Shown: positions 16,402-25,170 of the stretch, piece after piece
Layout of the letters: every line of letters starts with the position of its first letter
Numbering within the stretch: the first letter of the stretch is position 1
Assembly: GCF_020523825.1 (NCBI RefSeq)
Contig: NZ_JAJALK010000003.1
Coordinates: 186,001-250,000, forward strand
Length of the DNA stretch: 64,000 nucleotides
From: Methylobacterium brachiatum
GTDB lineage: Bacteria > Pseudomonadota > Alphaproteobacteria > Rhizobiales > Beijerinckiaceae
Direction of reading: 5' to 3'
Notes under the pieces: model-generated
What the model was told of the DNA's origin: nothing
Database searches by the model: none
Seen by the model: the letters and a program-made list of their open reading frames with translations, nothing else
Translations under genes and position numbers: made by a program

Positions 16402-18480
16402 CTAGGCCTCCGGGGCATCCCAGCCGATTGAGCGACGCAGGAAGGTCAGGCCGAGCGCCAGGAACGATGCCGTCTCGGCATTGTCCTTGCCGTAGCCGTG
16501 ACCGCCTGAGGCGGGCTCGTAGAAGGACGCGTCGTAGCCGAGGGCGTTCAGCTTCCGGGCCATCTTGCGGGCATGGCCGGGATGCACCCGGTCGTCGCGG
16601 CGGCTGGTGGCCAGCAGGATCGGCGGATAGGGCCGGCCCGCCTCGGCTTTGTGGTAGGCCGAGATCGCGCCGAGGAAGGCCCAATCCTGCGGATCGTCCG
16701 GGTCGCCGTATTCCGCGATCCAGCTCGCCCCGGCCAGGAGCTTGGTGTAGCGGCGCATGTCGATCAGCGGGATCGTGCAGAACAGCGCTCCGAACCGTTC
16801 CGGATAGCGGGTCAGCATGTTGGCGATCAGCAGGCCGCCATTCGAGCCGCCTTCCGCGGCGATCCGGCCCGGCCGGGTCACGCCGCGCGCCACGAGGTCG
16901 GCCGCGACCGCGGCGAAATCGTCATGGGCCCGTGCCTTGCCCTCGCGACGGCCGGCATCGTGCCAGCGCGTGCCGAACTCGCCGCCCCCGCGGATATTGG
17001 CGACGACGCTCGTGCCGCCTCGCTCCAGCCAGAGCTTGCCCAGGACCGGGGAATAGCTCGGCAGCAGCGGGAGCCGGAACCCGCCATAGGCCGTCATATG
17101 CACCGGAGCCTCGCCGGTCAGGGCCTCCGGTCCGGTCTGGACGTAGGGCACCCGCGTGCCGTCCGCCGAGATTGCCTCGTGCCGGGTGACCCGCAGGCCC
17201 TGCGCGTCGAAAGCCGGCGGGGTCCGGCGCAGCACCGTGGGTGCTTCGAGGCTCGGCGGGATGCTGAGCAGCGTCGCGGGCGTCACAGGGTCGTGCACGG
17301 TCGCCAGCAGCGTGCCGTCCGCTTCCTCGGGGTCGCCGTCGAGGGGCCAGACATGGACGCTGCCGAGGGCCGGCAGCCCGTCGAGCGGCCGTGTCGTCCA
17401 GGCCCCCCCTTCGGGCGTGCAGACCGTGTAGGTCGGGCGCAGGTCGTCGAGCGCATGGACGAACAGGCGCCCCGCCGACCAGAACACGTCCTGGAGCGCC
17501 CGTCGCTCGTCCGGCCGCCACAGGACCGTGAAGTCGCGGCGACCCGCCAGGAATGCCGAGAGCGGCATCGCCAGCACCGTGTCGGTCGCGTGCTCCACGC
17601 CGCCTACCAGCCAGGGCTGGCGCGGCCGCACCGCGAGGTAATCCCGGTCGATCTGGACGTCCGCGTCCGAGGGCAGGTCGAGCCGGGTGCGCGGGCCGCT
17701 CCGGTCGCCGAGGTGGATCGTCGTGTCGAAGAAGCCGATCTGCTCGATGAAGACGAGCCGCTCGACGCCCGTCTCCCGGTCCACCGAGGCCCAGGCGGCC
17801 ATGCTGGTCTCCGGTACCTCGAACAGCACTGCGGCGGCCAGCGGATCCGAGCCGCGCGACAACATCCGGGTGGCGCGGGGGTAGCCCGCGCGGGTGGCCA
17901 TGCCGTCGCCGTAGGCGCTCGCGACCAGCAGCGTGTCGCGGTCGAGCCAGGCCGCACCGCCCTTCGACTCCGGCAGGACGAAGCCGTCGGCCACGAAGCG
18001 GCGGGCGGTCAGGTCGAACTCGCGCACGACCTTGGCGTCGCCGCCGCCCCGGCTGAGGGACAGCAGGGCGCGGTCGTGACCCTCCTTCAGGACCGACGAC
18101 CCGGCCCAGACCCAATCCTCGCCCTCCGCGGCGGCAAGCGCATCGAGGTCGAGCAGGATGTCCCAGTCCGGCGACTCGGTCCGGAAGCTCGCCTCGTCGG
18201 TGCGCCGCCACAGGCCGCGCGGGTGCTCGGCATCCGTCCAGAAATTATAGAGCAGCCCGCCCCGGCGCGAGACGAACGGGATACGTTCCGGCCGATCCAG
18301 GATGGTCCGCGCGGTGTCGCGATCCCGGGCGAAGGCGGCATCGCCGTAGCGGGCCAGGGTCTCGGCGTTGCGGGCCTCGACCCAGGCCAGCGCCTCCGGC
18401 CCATCGATCTCTTCCAACCACAGGTAGGGATCGTCGTCCGGATTCTGGAGGGTCGGGCGCGGGTCGTTCGGAGCGGTCAT
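16402..18480 (-). CDS. Prolyl oligopeptidase family serine peptidase (S9A)
   Basis: A 692-residue S9 peptidase: an N-terminal beta-propeller (about 30-400) gates a C-terminal alpha/beta-hydrolase. The catalytic Ser is in AEGGSNGGLLIANM; Asp is in TSRRDDRVHPGHARKM; His is in ASGGHGYGKDN. There is no signal peptide, so it is cytosolic. Such enzymes cut short peptides after proline or, in relatives, basic residues; specificity is not readable here. It converges with era and diverges from the RsmC-like gene; no operon partner. Confidence 0.93.
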   Translation of the reverse strand: MTAPNDPRPTLQNPDDDPYLWLEEIDGPEALAWVEARNAETLARYGDAAFARDRDTARTILDRPERIPFVSRRGGLLYNFWTDAEHPRGLWRRTDEASFRTESPDWDILLDLDALAAAEGEDWVWAGSSVLKEGHDRALLSLSRGGGDAKVVREFDLTARRFVADGFVLPESKGGAAWLDRDTLLVASAYGDGMATRAGYPRATRMLSRGSDPLAAAVLFEVPETSMAAWASVDRETGVERLVFIEQIGFFDTTIHLGDRSGPRTRLDLPSDADVQIDRDYLAVRPRQPWLVGGVEHATDTVLAMPLSAFLAGRRDFTVLWRPDERRALQDVFWSAGRLFVHALDDLRPTYTVCTPEGGAWTTRPLDGLPALGSVHVWPLDGDPEEADGTLLATVHDPVTPATLLSIPPSLEAPTVLRRTPPAFDAQGLRVTRHEAISADGTRVPYVQTGPEALTGEAPVHMTAYGGFRLPLLPSYSPVLGKLWLERGGTSVVANIRGGGEFGTRWHDAGRREGKARAHDDFAAVAADLVARGVTRPGRIAAEGGSNGGLLIANMLTRYPERFGALFCTIPLIDMRRYTKLLAGASWIAEYGDPDDPQDWAFLGAISAYHKAEAGRPYPPILLATSRRDDRVHPGHARKMARKLNALGYDASFYEPASGGHGYGKDNAETASFLALGLTFLRRSIGWDAPEA

Positions 18481-18722
18481 GACCGCAAGATAGACCCGGG
18501 TTTGGGGATTCGGGAACCGCCCCGATGGAGCAGGGGCAGGGGCTCGCCCGCGGCGGACGGTCTGCCCTCTGACAAGTCCGTGCGGCGACCCCGAGGCTGG
18601 GCTTTCGGAGCCATTCCGGGTAACAGGCGACGTTCCCTCCGGATGATCCGAGTCGGGTGCGGGCTTCCCGCTCCGCTGTGGATTCGCGTTCCGATGCCAG
18701 CTCTCCAGATCCTGAATTGTTC

Positions 18723-19628
18723 ATGCGCCATGCCGTTTACGGCCTGCCGCCGGTCGACCTCGCAGAGGTCCCCGGCGACGCCGTCCAGCTTTCCCCCCTG
18801 ATCCCCGGCTCAGCCCGGCTCGAGGACCTGACCGAGGGCAGCCTCGATGCCGCGACCGTGCTGGCGCCCCCCGGCACGATCGAGCGGCGCTACGTGCTCG
18901 CTCATACGTTGCGGGCGCTCGTGCCCGGCGGCCGGATGCTGGCACTCGCGCCGAAGGACCGGGGCGGCACGCGGCTGGCCAAGGAACTGGCCGCTTTCGC
19001 GTGTCACGCTGCCGACGAGCCGCGCCGCCACCACCGGATCTGCAGGCTCGTCCGGCCGCCGGAGCCGGCCGGGCTGACCGCGGCGATCGACGAGGGTAGC
19101 CCGCGCCACGTCGACAACCTCGCTCTGTGCACGCAGCCCGGCGTCTTCTCCTGGGACCGGCTCGATCCCGGTACGGCGTTGCTCCTGGCGAACCTGCCGC
19201 CGCTGAAGGGCAAGGGGGCCGATCTCGGCTGCGGTCTCGGGATCCTCGCCCGGGCGATCCTGGGCTCGCCCGCGGTCACCGCGCTGACGCTGGTGGAGAT
19301 CGATCGCCGGGCCGTCGAGATGGCGCATCGCAACGTCGCCGATCCGCGGGCGACGATCGTCTGGGCCGATATCCGGGCGGCCGGCGCGGTGCCGGGCAGC
19401 CTCGACTTCGTCGTGATGAATCCGCCGTTCCACGATGGCGGCACCGAGGATCAGGCGCTCGGCCGAACCTTCATTGCCCGGGCCGCGGAGGCGCTGCGCA
19501 AGGGCGGCACGCTGTGGCTCGTGGCCAATGCGCACCTGCCCTACGAGACCGCCCTGGGTGCCGCGTTCCGTGACGTCTCGGTCACGGTGCAGGCCGGGGG
19601 CTACCGGGTCTACGAGGCGCGCCGATGA
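18723..19628 (+). CDS. RsmC-like rRNA (guanine-N2) methyltransferase
   Basis: A 301-residue class I SAM methyltransferase. The C-terminal MTS domain has the SAM motif GADLGCGLGILARAIL (about 160-175) and the target-amino motif NPPFHDGG (about 235-242) typical of N2-guanine methylases RsmC/RlmG; the N-terminal half is a degenerate methyltransferase-like domain as in RsmC, which modifies G1207 of 16S rRNA in E. coli. The start is set at ATG 18723; an upstream in-frame GTG at 18657 adds poorly conserved sequence. It overlaps the pseudouridine synthase by 4 nt, pairing two 16S rRNA modifiers. Confidence 0.88.
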   Translation: MRHAVYGLPPVDLAEVPGDAVQLSPLIPGSARLEDLTEGSLDAATVLAPPGTIERRYVLAHTLRALVPGGRMLALAPKDRGGTRLAKELAAFACHAADEPRRHHRICRLVRPPEPAGLTAAIDEGSPRHVDNLALCTQPGVFSWDRLDPGTALLLANLPPLKGKGADLGCGLGILARAILGSPAVTALTLVEIDRRAVEMAHRNVADPRATIVWADIRAAGAVPGSLDFVVMNPPFHDGGTEDQALGRTFIARAAEALRKGGTLWLVANAHLPYETALGAAFRDVSVTVQAGGYRVYEARR

Positions 19629-20365
19629 AGGCGGCCAAATCCGTCCGCCTCGACAAGCTGCTGGCCAATCTCGGCTACGGGTCGCGCCGCGAGATCCAGG
19701 GGCTGGCCCGCGCCGGCGCGATCCTATTGGACGGCGCCGAGCTGGCGGATGCCGGCGACCGGATCGCCCTCGATCCCGATCTTCCGGAGCGTCTGACCGT
19801 CGACGGCGCGCCGGTCGATCCGCTGCCGGGCCTGTGCCTGATGCTGCACAAGCCGCTCGGCGTGACCTGCTCGCACAAGGAGGCCGGGCCCCTCGTCTAC
19901 GGGCTGTTGCCCGAACGCTGGCGCCGGCGCGACCCGCCGCTCTCCACCGTGGGGCGCCTCGACAAGGAGACCTCCGGCCTGTTGCTGCTCACCGATGACG
20001 GCGCGCTGCTCCACCGGATCATCGCGCCCAAGGCGAATGTGGCCAAGCGCTACCGGGTCACCCTAGACCGGCCGCTCGACGGCACCGAGGGAGCGACCTT
20101 CGCGTCCGGCACGCTAGTGCTGGAGGGTGAGGACCGGCCCTTGCTGCCGGTGCATCTGGACGTCGAGGATCCCACCCATTGCGCGGTGACGCTGACGGAA
20201 GGCCGCTACCACCAGGTGCGCCGGATGTTCGCCGCCATCGGCAACCACGTCGTGGCTTTGCATCGGGACCGGGTCGGCGGGCTCGACCTGCCGGCGGACC
20301 TGCCGGCCGGGGGCTACCGGGTTATGGGTCCGGCCGATATCGCCGCCGTGTTCGCGGGCACCTGA
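19625..20365 (+). CDS. rRNA pseudouridine synthase, RsuA family
   Basis: A 246-residue enzyme: an N-terminal S4 RNA-binding module (RLDKLLANLGYGSRREIQGL) and a catalytic domain with VGRLDKETSGLLLLTDDG, whose Asp attacks the target uridine, and EGRYHQVRRMFAAIGNHV near the end. This organisation matches RsuA (pseudouridine 516 in 16S rRNA) more than RluB/RluE, but the exact target is inferred. Translation is coupled to the RsmC-like gene through ATGA. Confidence 0.9.
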   Translation: MKAAKSVRLDKLLANLGYGSRREIQGLARAGAILLDGAELADAGDRIALDPDLPERLTVDGAPVDPLPGLCLMLHKPLGVTCSHKEAGPLVYGLLPERWRRRDPPLSTVGRLDKETSGLLLLTDDGALLHRIIAPKANVAKRYRVTLDRPLDGTEGATFASGTLVLEGEDRPLLPVHLDVEDPTHCAVTLTEGRYHQVRRMFAAIGNHVVALHRDRVGGLDLPADLPAGGYRVMGPADIAAVFAGT

Positions 20366-20389
20366 TCGCTCTGCACCTGGACTACGGCC

Positions 20390-20647
20390 TCAATGAAGCG
20401 ACCGGGCGAGGGCGACGACGGCTCCGATGATCGCCAGCGTCTGAAAGCCGATCAATCCGGCGACCCAGCGCACGATCTCGGCGCGAGTCTCTGCCAATTC
20501 GGCGCGCAGATCTGCCTTCGTGACGAGATCGCCCTGAAGCGCTTCGGCCATGGCATCGGCCAAGCCCTCGGCCTGCTCGGACGAGAGCTTGACCTTGTCC
20601 CGGAGGGTCCGGGCAAATTTCAGCGTATCGAATGCGACGCCCGCCAT
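20390..20647 (-). CDS. Small coiled-coil membrane protein, DUF1640-like
   Basis: An 85-residue protein. MAGVAFDTLKFARTLRDK starts an amphipathic region, a coiled-coil segment (about 30-60: VTKADLRAELAETRAEIVRW) follows, and one C-terminal membrane helix (LIGFQTLAIIGAVVALA) ends the chain. This resembles DUF1640/CCDC90 small proteins, which are often found in many copies in Rhizobiales. Function is unknown. It points away from rpsB and towards the rsuA-like gene, with a 24-nt gap to its stop. Confidence 0.75.
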   Translation of the reverse strand: MAGVAFDTLKFARTLRDKVKLSSEQAEGLADAMAEALQGDLVTKADLRAELAETRAEIVRWVAGLIGFQTLAIIGAVVALARSLH

Positions 20648-20723
20648 GCGGGGACTTATCGGTGTCGGAGGCCTCGGGTTGCAAGCTCTGAGAGGCGGCC
20701 GCCCTTCGATTTCACCCGAATCC

Positions 20724-20751
20724 TTGCGCCCCGCCCCGGGCTCTGCTAAGC
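20724..20751 (+). promoter_or_regulatory. Candidate rpsB promoter
   Basis: TTGCGC (20724-20729), 16-nt spacer, CTAAGC (20746-20751) resembles alphaproteobacterial housekeeping promoters. It would start transcription near 20758 and give a leader of about 115 nt containing the two hairpins before rpsB. Pattern match only. Confidence 0.35.
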
Positions 20752-20778
20752 GCCCGCCCATCCCACACGCGGAGCCGG

Positions 20779-20831
20779 CCTCATGCCTGAATGAGGCGTC
20801 TTCCGGTGGCCGTCCGAATGCGTCGGGCGGC
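20779..20831 (+). promoter_or_regulatory. Candidate structured rpsB leader (two hairpins)
   Basis: A 6-bp stem (CCTCAT/ATGAGG, 20779-20796) is followed by a 9-bp stem (20809-20817 with 20823-20831, one G-U pair, 5-nt loop). They lie 42-94 nt before the rpsB start. S2 represses its own operon through leader RNA in other bacteria; whether this is such a site is inferred from position. Confidence 0.35.
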
Positions 20832-20872
20832 TGCATCCCTCCGCGGCGGATCCAACCGGAGAGTACAAAGAC

Positions 20873-21940
20873 ATGGCCGTCGATTTCACTATGCGTCAGC
20901 TCCTCGAGGCGGGCGCCCATTTCGGTCACCAGGCCCACCGCTGGAATCCGAAGATGCAGCCGTACATCTTCGGCACCCGCAACAACATCCACATCATCGA
21001 CCTGGCCCAGACCGTGCCGGCGATGCACACCGCGCTGCAGGCGGTAAGCGACACCGTCGCGAAGGGCGGCCGGGTGCTGTTCGTGGGCACCAAGCGCCAG
21101 GCGGCCGACACGATCGCCGACGCCGCCAAGCGCTCGGCCCAGTACTACGTCAATTCCCGCTGGCTGGGCGGCATGCTCACCAACTGGAAGACCATCTCGG
21201 GCTCGATCGCGCGCCTGCGCAAGGTCACCGAGACGCTGGAGACCGGCGGCCCGGGCCTGACCAAGAAGGAGCGCCTGATGCTGTCCCGTGAGAAGGACAA
21301 GCTCGAGAAGGCGCTCGGCGGCATCAAGGACATGGGCGGCGTGCCCGACCTGCTGTTCGTGATCGACACCAACAAGGAGCAGCTGGCGATCAAGGAGGCG
21401 AACCGCCTCGGGATCCCGGTGGCCGCCATCGTCGACACCAACTGCAACCCGGACGGCATCACCCACATCGTCCCGGCCAACGACGATGCCGGCCGCGCCA
21501 TCGCGCTCTACTGCGACCTGATCGCCAAGGCCGCCATCGACGGCATCTCGCGGGCCCAGGGCTCGTCGGGCGTCGATCTCGGCGCCTCCGAGGAGCCGCA
21601 GGCCGAGGAGCTGCCGGCGAACGACGACGCGGCCGTCTCGGTCGAGTCCGACGCGCTCGACCCGGCCGACGTGGCGATGCTCGCCGAGTCGACCGAGCAT
21701 TTTGAGCTGCTCGCCGCTCCGCGCGGCGCGCCGGACGACCTGACCAAGCTGCATGGCGCCGGTCCGCAGATCGTCCAGAAGCTCAACGATGCCGGCATCT
21801 ACCATTACTGGCAGATCGCCGCGATGACCCCGGACGAGGTCGCCAAGGTCGATTCCGACCTGAAGCTCAACGGCCGCATCGACCGCGATTCGTGGGTCTC
21901 GCAGGCCCGCGGTTTCGTCGAGGCCGCCGCCGCGGTCTAA
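20873..21940 (+). CDS. rpsB: 30S ribosomal protein S2 with C-terminal extension
   Basis: 355 residues; the S2 core (1 to about 230) carries [49 protein letters not shown] and DTNCNPDGI. After it come an acidic linker (about 238-285) and a compact ~70-residue domain with a helix-hairpin-helix-like turn ([20 protein letters not shown]) and a basic/aromatic end ([15 protein letters not shown]). E. coli S2 is 241 residues. The extension is a known Rhizobiales variant and resembles the domain at the end of some alphaproteobacterial L21 proteins. GGAGAG ribosome binding site upstream; tsf follows by 116 nt with a small GC hairpin (21958-21975) between. Confidence 0.97.
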   Translation: MAVDFTMRQLLEAGAHFGHQAHRWNPKMQPYIFGTRNNIHIIDLAQTVPAMHTALQAVSDTVAKGGRVLFVGTKRQAADTIADAAKRSAQYYVNSRWLGGMLTNWKTISGSIARLRKVTETLETGGPGLTKKERLMLSREKDKLEKALGGIKDMGGVPDLLFVIDTNKEQLAIKEANRLGIPVAAIVDTNCNPDGITHIVPANDDAGRAIALYCDLIAKAAIDGISRAQGSSGVDLGASEEPQAEELPANDDAAVSVESDALDPADVAMLAESTEHFELLAAPRGAPDDLTKLHGAGPQIVQKLNDAGIYHYWQIAAMTPDEVAKVDSDLKLNGRIDRDSWVSQARGFVEAAAAV

Positions 21941-22056
21941 CTCTCGGTACGTCGCGGCGCCCCGTCATCGGGGCGTCGTGAACCCAGGCATACCGGGCCC
22001 GGCCGCTTACCCGCGCGCCGGGCCTCTCTCATCCAGACCACACGAAAGGGACCGCC

Positions 22057-22983
22057 ATGGCCAACATCACCGCCGCGATGGTGAAGGAGCTCCGGGAGAA
22101 GACCGGCGCGGGCATGATGGACTGCAAGGGCGCGCTCAACGAGACGCAGGGCGACATCGAGGCGGCCATCGACTGGCTGCGCAAGAAGGGCCTCGCCAAG
22201 GCTGCCAAGAAGGCCGGCCGCGTCGCCGCCGAGGGCCTGGTCGCCGTCGAATCCGCCGGCCATCATGCCGCGATCGTCGAGGTGAATTCCGAGACCGACT
22301 TCGTCGCCCGCAACGACGCCTTCCAGGCCTTCGCCCGCGAGGCCGCCAAGATCGCCCTCAACACCGACGGCACCCTGGAGGGCCTCCAGGCCGCCAAGTT
22401 CCCGGGCGCCACCGAGACCGTCTCGGAGAAGCTGCAGAGCCTGATCGCCACCATCGGCGAGAACATGAACCTGCGCCGGGTCGCCAAGCTCGAGGTCAAG
22501 AAGGGCGTCATCGCCTCCTACGTCCACAGCCAGGTCTCGGACGGGCTGGGCAAGATCGGCGTGCTCGTGGCGCTCGAGTCCGAAGGCGACGTCGACGCCC
22601 TGTCGAATCTCGGCCGCCAGATCGCCATGCACGTCGCCGCCACCAACCCGGTGGCGCTGGACGCCTCCGGCGTCGACGCTGCGACCCTGGAGCGCGAGTC
22701 GAACATCCTGCGCGAGAAGAACGCCGGCAAGCCGGACCACGTGCTCGCCAAGATCGTCGAGAGCGGCCTGAAGAGCTACTACAAGGAGGTCACCCTCCTG
22801 GAGCAGCCCTTCGTGCATGACGGCTCGAAGACGGTCAGCCAGGTGCTCAAGGAAGCCGCCGGCAAGGTCGGCGGCCCCGTCACCCTGACCGCGTTCGTCC
22901 GCTACGCGCTGGGCGAGGGCATCGAGAAGGAAGAGGGCCCGGACTTCGCCACCGAAGTCGCCCAGCAGGCCGGTCGCGCCTGA
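22057..22983 (+). CDS. tsf: Elongation factor Ts
   Basis: A 308-residue guanine-nucleotide exchange factor for EF-Tu. Signatures: [19 protein letters not shown] at the N-terminus (a UBA-like EF-Tu contact), [13 protein letters not shown], and the C-terminal [10 protein letters not shown] and LLEQPFVHD segments. Length is standard. AAAGGGA binding site 5 nt before the ATG. It forms the conserved rpsB-tsf pair and is followed by a strong terminator, after which the base composition changes sharply. Confidence 0.98.
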   Translation: MANITAAMVKELREKTGAGMMDCKGALNETQGDIEAAIDWLRKKGLAKAAKKAGRVAAEGLVAVESAGHHAAIVEVNSETDFVARNDAFQAFAREAAKIALNTDGTLEGLQAAKFPGATETVSEKLQSLIATIGENMNLRRVAKLEVKKGVIASYVHSQVSDGLGKIGVLVALESEGDVDALSNLGRQIAMHVAATNPVALDASGVDAATLERESNILREKNAGKPDHVLAKIVESGLKSYYKEVTLLEQPFVHDGSKTVSQVLKEAAGKVGGPVTLTAFVRYALGEGIEKEEGPDFATEVAQQAGRA

Positions 22984-23014
22984 TTCGTCCGGACCTTTCG
23001 GTCTGACGATTTCA

Positions 23015-23048
23015 AAAACCCCGTCCGGCGTGAGCCGGGCGGGGTTTT
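23015..23048 (+). terminator. Rho-independent terminator after tsf
   Basis: A 15-bp stem (AAAACCCCGTCCGGC paired with GCCGGGCGGGGTTTT, one G-T pair) with GTGA loop, 31 nt after the tsf stop and ending in TTTT. The clearest terminator of the window; it closes the rpsB-tsf operon. Confidence 0.93.
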
Positions 23049-23583
23049 CATTTGCATCAAGTACAGATTTGTGCGGCGACGAAGATGTTTTTCGGGAAGG
23101 CCACAGGAAGGCAAAGTAGCCGTTGCGTATCTAACTCAGCTCAGTTTTGACCGCGCAATCATCTTGAACAATGACGACAGCGTTGCACGCGATATAGATT
23201 TTCGTCAGTCGCAAAAAACTCTGAAGGTTTTCGGCAAACACCGCCATCTTGGGTGTCAAGGCGTAATACGGTCGGCGTTGGATGGCGCCAGATGGACGAT
23301 ACGCCCATTGATGGATCTGCCGTGCTCGCCACTGAGAGACTGCAGGCCAAGCTCAAACCGTCGGGGCGCCTGCGAACAAGACCAGTTCTCCATCCGGCCA
23401 TGCGCGTTTTTGACGCATCGTTCGATCCCGGCATCCACGTCTAAGTAGTTACCGGGCAATTTACCTTGGTTTGATTGACCCCACGACGATTGAAAAACCC
23501 CTCGAACTTCCCTCTTGTCTGATTGATTTGCCAAGCAACAAACCAAGTAATTTTACCAATATCCTCCAATCTCGGACTCGGCG
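23049..23583. other. AT-richer intergenic stretch, no recognisable gene
   Basis: 535 nt between the tsf terminator and the hydroxylase-family gene. G+C falls clearly below the flanks. Short open frames occur on both strands (for example 23071-23448 plus and 23256-23546 minus), but none shows a family motif, a good ribosome binding site or the G/C third-position bias. I see no transposase motif, tRNA fragment or clear direct repeats. It may be decayed coding DNA. Confidence 0.5.
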
Positions 23584-24561
23584 ATGGAATACGTCCTCAA
23601 ATTGTTTATGGAAATCCATCCATTCTTCTTGACTTGGGGTGTATTTTTTTTCGGGGGCTTGGCGTTTATTGTATTCCAGGCTTTCGGCAGTGACGTGAGG
23701 ATAAATTTAAAGGAAATCAAAGAAAATTTTCTTCCTTTTAATCCGATCAGTTCCGCATCAGTCAAAACAGATATGGTGATATATCTGTTTCGTAAATTTA
23801 CTGATGTTGTGTTTTCTATGCCAGGGCTGGCAGTTTTCACGCTTATTGCAAGCCAGTCCGAGCGCGTGATCACCATTTTTGTCGGTTTTAGCCCGAATCT
23901 TTCCGCCACGCAGTTTTCCGCGTTTAGTTGCACCTGTGTGATGATTCTGGCCGTCGAATTTTCTGAATATGTTGTTCATTATCTTGAGCATAAGGTCCCA
24001 TTTCTATGGGAACTGCACAAAGTTCATCATTCCGCTGAACACATGACGCCCCTGACCACGAAGAGGGAGCACTCCTTCCTGCAGTTTGCCAGTGGTCTGA
24101 CGGGCGGTGTCATTAAAGGTATACCCGCCGGGATAATCATGTTCCTGTATGGTTTCAGTCTCGGCGAAACGCTGGTTCTGAGCATCGTCGCGAACAGAAT
24201 TCTTCTGGTCTGGACCTTGGATCCCTTGAAACATTCTCACATACCAATCGGCCTTGGGTGGTTTGATAAAATATTCATCAGTCCTCATATGCACCAGATT
24301 CATCACAGCAAGACACAGGCGCATTGGGACCGAAATTTTGGGACGAATTTATCGATTTTCGATTGGGCTTTCGGAACTGCGTACAAGCCTCTGAAGGGCG
24401 AGAAGGCCGTGTTCGGCATCTCCGGCTATAGTGATGCGTCTCTGCAAAAATTTAATACGATCCATGGCGCTTTCATTAATCCTATTAAGCGGAGCTACAA
24501 GCGTATTGCTAAGCATTTTCCGTCAGCAGAGGCGCCAAAGACTGAAACGGTAAAGCCGTGA
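23584..24561 (+). CDS. Fatty acid hydroxylase / sterol desaturase family membrane protein
   Basis: A 325-residue polytopic membrane protein with the di-iron histidine clusters of the family: HYLEH (about 137-141), HKVHHS, and HMHQIHHSK near residue 240, plus a further His in LKHSHIP. Hydrophobic segments at about 8-35, 60-90, 110-135 and 170-205. Relatives hydroxylate or desaturate fatty acids, sphingolipids or sterols; the substrate is unknown. Codon use and base composition are strikingly AT-rich (23701-23760 has 17 G/C of 60) against ~70% around it, so recent acquisition is likely. No clear ribosome binding site precedes ATG 23584; a later start is possible. Confidence 0.85.
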   Translation: MEYVLKLFMEIHPFFLTWGVFFFGGLAFIVFQAFGSDVRINLKEIKENFLPFNPISSASVKTDMVIYLFRKFTDVVFSMPGLAVFTLIASQSERVITIFVGFSPNLSATQFSAFSCTCVMILAVEFSEYVVHYLEHKVPFLWELHKVHHSAEHMTPLTTKREHSFLQFASGLTGGVIKGIPAGIIMFLYGFSLGETLVLSIVANRILLVWTLDPLKHSHIPIGLGWFDKIFISPHMHQIHHSKTQAHWDRNFGTNLSIFDWAFGTAYKPLKGEKAVFGISGYSDASLQKFNTIHGAFINPIKRSYKRIAKHFPSAEAPKTETVKP

Positions 24562-25042
24562 GGGACTATTGCGCGGCAGGATTCTTTTCTAGGTCGACCT
24601 GCATCTGCGTTTTCGGGGAGCAAAGCAGGGACGTATCGTTCGAAAACAGGCTTCGCTTCGCGAGGCGGATCTTTACGGTCACACCTCTCGAACAAAGCGT
24701 AAGCCGCCCGTATCGTGCATGAGCGGGGCAGGGCGGGGAGCGAGCCGTGTCCGAAGAAGCCTGAGCCTTCTCGTTGTTGGAGAGGGCGTGAATCGCGACA
24801 GACCCAGCGCGTTGCCTGACCATTCCGGGCTAGCGGAGCGAAGGATATTCGGCTTGCGGATGCGTCGGCCGCATCCAGTGGCCCCTCGTAGAGCATCCGC
24901 ATTTGTGAACGGGTTGTAAATTCTTGACAGCAACCAGGTTTAAAGCCTGAAACACGGCTCGCCACACGCCCGGAAACCTAATCCCGCCCGTCCCGTGTTG
25001 CAGCGCACACCGGCCGCGGCACGGCCGCGCTAGATCACGTGC
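24562..25042. other. Gene-poor flank of the AT-rich islet
   Basis: 481 nt in which base composition climbs back to the chromosomal level. A minus-strand open frame (24495-24965) overlaps the end of the hydroxylase gene and has no recognisable domain. A small GGATGCG/CGCATCC hairpin (~24860-24880) and a TTGACA at 24924-24929 without a convincing -10 are the only structures noted. Confidence 0.45.
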
Positions 25043-25141
25043 ATGGCTTTGAAAACCTTCTCCTACTTGATGATCGGCGTGTTCGCGTCCGGTCTCGTCA
25101 TGACGCTTCTCGGCTCCGTCGGCGTCTTCACCGGGAGCTGA
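25043..25141 (+). CDS. Possible 32-residue single-pass membrane peptide
   Basis: ATG 25043 to TGA 25141 encodes MALKTFSYLMIGVFASGLVM followed by TLLGSVGVFTGS: a Lys near the N-terminus, then one continuous hydrophobic helix with Gly spacing. Composition has returned to GC-rich, and codons end mostly in G/C. The binding site is weak and no family is recognised. Its stop is 30 nt from the stop of the convergent metallophosphoesterase gene. Confidence 0.4.
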   Translation: MALKTFSYLMIGVFASGLVMTLLGSVGVFTGS

Positions 25142-25170
25142 CAAGATCGGCGCCGGCGCGACCATGTCGG

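Noticed and set aside
16573-18801. 742-codon frame antisense to the prolyl oligopeptidase
   Set aside because: Composition shadow only; overlaps a complete S9 peptidase with catalytic triad.
23071-23448. 125-codon plus-strand frame after the tsf terminator, considered as a transposase remnant
   Set aside because: No DDE or HTH motif, no inverted-repeat ends, and alternative frames are equally open.
24495-24965. 156-codon minus-strand frame at the end of the AT-rich islet
   Set aside because: Overlaps the hydroxylase-family gene, lacks a ribosome binding site and any domain.
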